15,167 bases of DNA from Acidobacteriota bacterium (GTDB taxonomy: Bacteria > Acidobacteriota > Blastocatellia > Pyrinomonadales > Pyrinomonadaceae): NCBI GenBank assembly GCA_029862725.1, contig JAOTWT010000020.1, forward strand, positions 1 through 15,167, written 5' to 3'. The translations under genes and the position numbers were made by a program. This document shows, in pieces, positions 13,187-15,167 of the stretch. Each line of letters begins with the position of its first letter. Position 1 is the stretch's first letter. Under the pieces are notes generated by a model that saw nothing but the letters and a program-made list of their open reading frames with translations, was not told where the DNA came from and did no database searches.

Positions 13187-14443
13187 CTATGATACGCGGA
13201 TCAGTTTGTTTTTAACAAACTTTTTTACCGAGATATTGTTGGCAAGTTTGAGAGCGCGGCCGTAAGCAACAGCGGCGTCTTCGATCCTTCCGGTCTGCTC
13301 GAGGAATTCGGCGGCGGTAAGATGGAACGGATAATAGTTATCGAGGCTGCCGTTTTTTAACGCCTCGAGCTCAGTAAGAGCGGATTCCGGCCCCCGCACT
13401 TTTCCAAATGCGTAGGCCCGGTTTAGAGCGACTATTTCGGACGGCCGAAGCTCCAGCAACTTATCGTAAGAACGCAGAATCAACTCCCAGTCTGTATTTT
13501 CAAAACTATCCGCGACTGCGTGCTGGCAAGCGATTTCGGCCTCGAGATGATATTCGCTTATCTCTTCTCCGGACGCGGACTGGCGGAAAAATCCAAGTGC
13601 CTCGACGATCATCCGGCGGTCCCATTGGGTCCGATCCTGTTCGGAAAGGAGGCTCGGAATACCGCTGCTATGCGATCGCGACGATAGACGGGACGCTTGA
13701 AAAAGGAAAAGCGCCGCCAAAGCATTAACTTTTGGGGAATGAGTGACCGGGTGAGACGCGAGAAACTTCACCAGCCGTATAGCTTCGAAGCACAAGTCTT
13801 TTCGAATCAGCTCTTTTCCCTCGGTGGCCATATATCCTTCGTTGAACATCAGGTAAAGAACCTTCAAGACCGCATCAAGCCTCGTCGGCAGACTTTCCGG
13901 TCCTGGAATTTCAAAATGACCGCGGTGTTTCTTGAGACTTTGTTTGGCCCTTACGAGGATCTTGTCGATCGCCGTCTTTTTCGCCAAAAAAGCACTTGCG
14001 ATTTCGCGGTTGTTGAATCCGCCGACGGTTTTGAGCGTAAGCGCGATCTGGCTGTCTTTTGGTATCGAAGGATGGCAGCAGGCGAAAATCAAACGAAGAC
14101 GCGCGTCTGAAATCTCGTCGTCAAAGAAAACGGAGTCCTCGGCGAGCTTGACGTAACGATCCGTTTCGCGAAGCTGATCATCAAACGCCACGGACTTGTT
14201 GTCCCTGCGAAGCTGATCGAAAAGATGGTTTTTCGCGACCTGTATCAGCCATGCGGTCGGTTTTTCGGGGACGCCCTTGATCGCCCAGCTCTTCAGTGCC
14301 TTTACCAATGCTTCCTGAATCGCGTCTTCGATCTGATCGATGAGCTCAAATCCGAATATCTTCGATAGCACGGCAACCATCTGCCCGGCATTGTGCCGAA
14401 GCAAATGGTCAACCGACATCCGAACATCTTTATGCGCGTTCAT
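13187..14443 (-). CDS. ECF sigma factor, ECF42-type with C-terminal extension
   Basis: The 418-residue protein joins a short ECF sigma factor to a long C-terminal extension. Numbered from the chosen ATG, region 2 lies around 15-86 (VDHLLRHNAGQMVAVLSKIF; AIQEALVKALKSW; TAWLIQVAKNHLFDQLRRD) and region 4 around 115-172 (SQIALTLKTVGGFNNREIAS). The extension starts with the DUF6596-like YLMFNEGYMATEG at 197-209 and closes with TPR-like helices after about 300. This architecture and a neighbouring YCII/DGPF gene are the hallmarks of ECF42, which lacks a classical anti-sigma factor. The ATG at 14441-14443 lies eight bases after the YCII stop; an upstream in-frame TTG at 14453-14455 would overlap that stop. 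An AraC gene follows after ten bases. Confidence 0.95.
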   Translation of the reverse strand: MNAHKDVRMSVDHLLRHNAGQMVAVLSKIFGFELIDQIEDAIQEALVKALKSWAIKGVPEKPTAWLIQVAKNHLFDQLRRDNKSVAFDDQLRETDRYVKLAEDSVFFDDEISDARLRLIFACCHPSIPKDSQIALTLKTVGGFNNREIASAFLAKKTAIDKILVRAKQSLKKHRGHFEIPGPESLPTRLDAVLKVLYLMFNEGYMATEGKELIRKDLCFEAIRLVKFLASHPVTHSPKVNALAALFLFQASRLSSRSHSSGIPSLLSEQDRTQWDRRMIVEALGFFRQSASGEEISEYHLEAEIACQHAVADSFENTDWELILRSYDKLLELRPSEIVALNRAYAFGKVRGPESALTELEALKNGSLDNYYPFHLTAAEFLEQTGRIEDAAVAYGRALKLANNISVKKFVKNKLIRVS

Positions 14444-14451
14444 TTGATGAA

Positions 14452-14802
14452 TCAATGTTCGTCAATCTCGCGAAGCTCGATCCAACCGCCGTATTTCAAA
14501 TGAGGGCAGGTTTTTGAGATTTCAACGGCCTCAGCATAATCCGCGGCTTTGATGGCAAAAAATCCTCCGAGGGCCTCCTTAACCTCGGCATAGGGACCGT
14601 CGGTGACGCGAATCGCCCCGCTCTCAATTCGAATGTGCTTACCACCTTCGTCGGCGAGCTTTTCGCCCCCGATCAGACGTCCATCGGCTTCGATGGAGTT
14701 TTTCCAACTCATGTATTCTCCTATCACGGCTTGTATTTCCTCGGCGGAAAATTCTCCATCTTTACTGGTTTGGCTGTGTAGCAACAACATATATCCGGGC
14801 AT
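14452..14802 (-). CDS. YCII/DGPF domain protein paired with the ECF42 sigma factor
   Basis: This 116-residue protein has the YCII-related fold with the DGPF signature in variant form: RVTDGPYAEVKEALGGFF at 65-82, DGPY at 68-71. Other family stretches are MPGYMLLLHS at the start, GGEKLADE at 45-52 and a C-terminal CPHLKYGGWIELREI at 99-113. DGPF proteins are the conserved partners of ECF42 sigma factors; whether they modulate the sigma factor or belong to its response is not settled. AAGGAG seven bases before the ATG is a strong ribosome binding site and supports the start. The 80-base gap upstream probably holds the operon promoter, but I cannot place one with confidence. Confidence 0.95.
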   Translation of the reverse strand: MPGYMLLLHSQTSKDGEFSAEEIQAVIGEYMSWKNSIEADGRLIGGEKLADEGGKHIRIESGAIRVTDGPYAEVKEALGGFFAIKAADYAEAVEISKTCPHLKYGGWIELREIDEH

Positions 14803-14882
14803 CTATTATCTCCTTTTCAAAATATTTAATCTGCGTGTTTCATTTCATAAACGAATTGGAGATCGTGATTTGGACAATAATA

Positions 14883-15167
14883 TCAGTCAAACTGGGACTT
14901 AAATTGTTCGAATTCCACCTTTAATGCTTCTACATCCGCTTTCAGTTCGTCGATCTCTTTTCTGTAATCGGGTCGATTAGAACCGGCAGCAGTGGGCGTC
15001 GGCGCGAAGATACCGCTTTCGGGTATTTCGACTTCGCCGCACAGGAGATGGGCATATCTCGACTCCTTCTGGCCCGGCTGCCTGCCGAGATCAACCACGA
15101 GCGCCTCATCGCGTTCCCGGAGTGCGCGCAGGGTTTCTTCGACATGTATGATGTCAGCAAAGCCGTA
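14883..15167 (-). CDS. yceH: YceH (DUF480) family protein, C-terminal part (runs off the right edge)
   Basis: The frame is open from the right edge to a TGA at 14883-14885 and gives 94 residues. The C-terminal winged-helix part of DUF480/YceH is clear: GFADIIHVEETLRALRERDE, LVVDLGRQPGQKESRYAHLL, then CGEVE. The last ~27 residues form a charged coiled-coil (YRKEIDELKADVEALKVEFE, then QFKSQFD). YceH proteins are conserved winged-helix proteins without an established role. The ATG-like internal starts in this stretch are not the real start; the N-terminal part lies outside the window. Confidence 0.93.
   Translation of the reverse strand, partial: YGFADIIHVEETLRALRERDEALVVDLGRQPGQKESRYAHLLCGEVEIPESGIFAPTPTAAGSNRPDYRKEIDELKADVEALKVEFEQFKSQFD

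Noticed and set aside
14803..14882. Promoter of the YCII-ECF42 operon, including an ECF42-type autoregulated site
   Set aside because: A weak TTTATG/TAAATA pair with 17 bases exists, but no convincing sigma-70 promoter or TGTCGA-like ECF motif was found, so no promoter is claimed.

Overview
The window looks like chromosomal DNA of moderate G+C content from a free-living bacterium. The gene set is: aldehyde dehydrogenase with DUF779, an ECF42-type sigma factor with a YCII/DGPF partner, two AraC regulators with DUF6597-like sensor halves, several stand-alone VOC proteins, and SRPBCC, DUF1761, DUF6265, YegP-like and YceH proteins. This mix, with Shine-Dalgarno sites before some genes and none before others, is what I would expect in Acidobacteriota (Blastocatellia/Pyrinomonadales-like). 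That assignment is inference from gene content; there is no rRNA or marker gene. I see no prophage, transposase, CRISPR array, tRNA or rRNA.

Layout. Left part (1-2477, + strand): the tail of an unidentified gene, then an AldB/ExaC-type aldehyde dehydrogenase and its usual neighbour DUF779. Next (2531-4319, - strand): an unrecognised all-helical protein and a class I SAM methyltransferase. The methyltransferase is divergent from a + strand run (4373-7357): GT1 glycosyltransferase, stand-alone GyrI/Cass2-like effector-binding protein, MmcQ/YjbR protein and a two-module VOC protein. Everything from 7460 to the right edge is on the - strand. Read in transcription order it holds YceH (partial); YCII - ECF42 sigma - AraC; DUF6265 - AlkD-like - AraC - DUF1761; a YegP-like DUF1508 protein; and VOC - decayed VOC pseudogene - SRPBCC - VOC.

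How it may work together. No single pathway ties the window together. It is a string of small-molecule-response and stress modules: aldehyde detoxification (ALDH/DUF779), a sigma factor with its DGPF partner, an AraC regulator coupled to an alkylation-repair protein (TGA-T-ATG junction), and a VOC/SRPBCC operon. The VOC operon has a recognisable promoter with a 7+7 bp palindrome between its -35 and -10 boxes.

The least expected structure is in the gaps. Three spacers within 1.9 kb (near 6131, 7363 and 7920) carry degenerate tandem 7-mers arranged as two inward-facing arms. At two of them the repeat supplies the stop codon and last residues of a neighbouring gene. A VOC gene between 8427 and 8797 is readable across three frames, with two +1 shifts in short homopolymers and one in-frame TGA.
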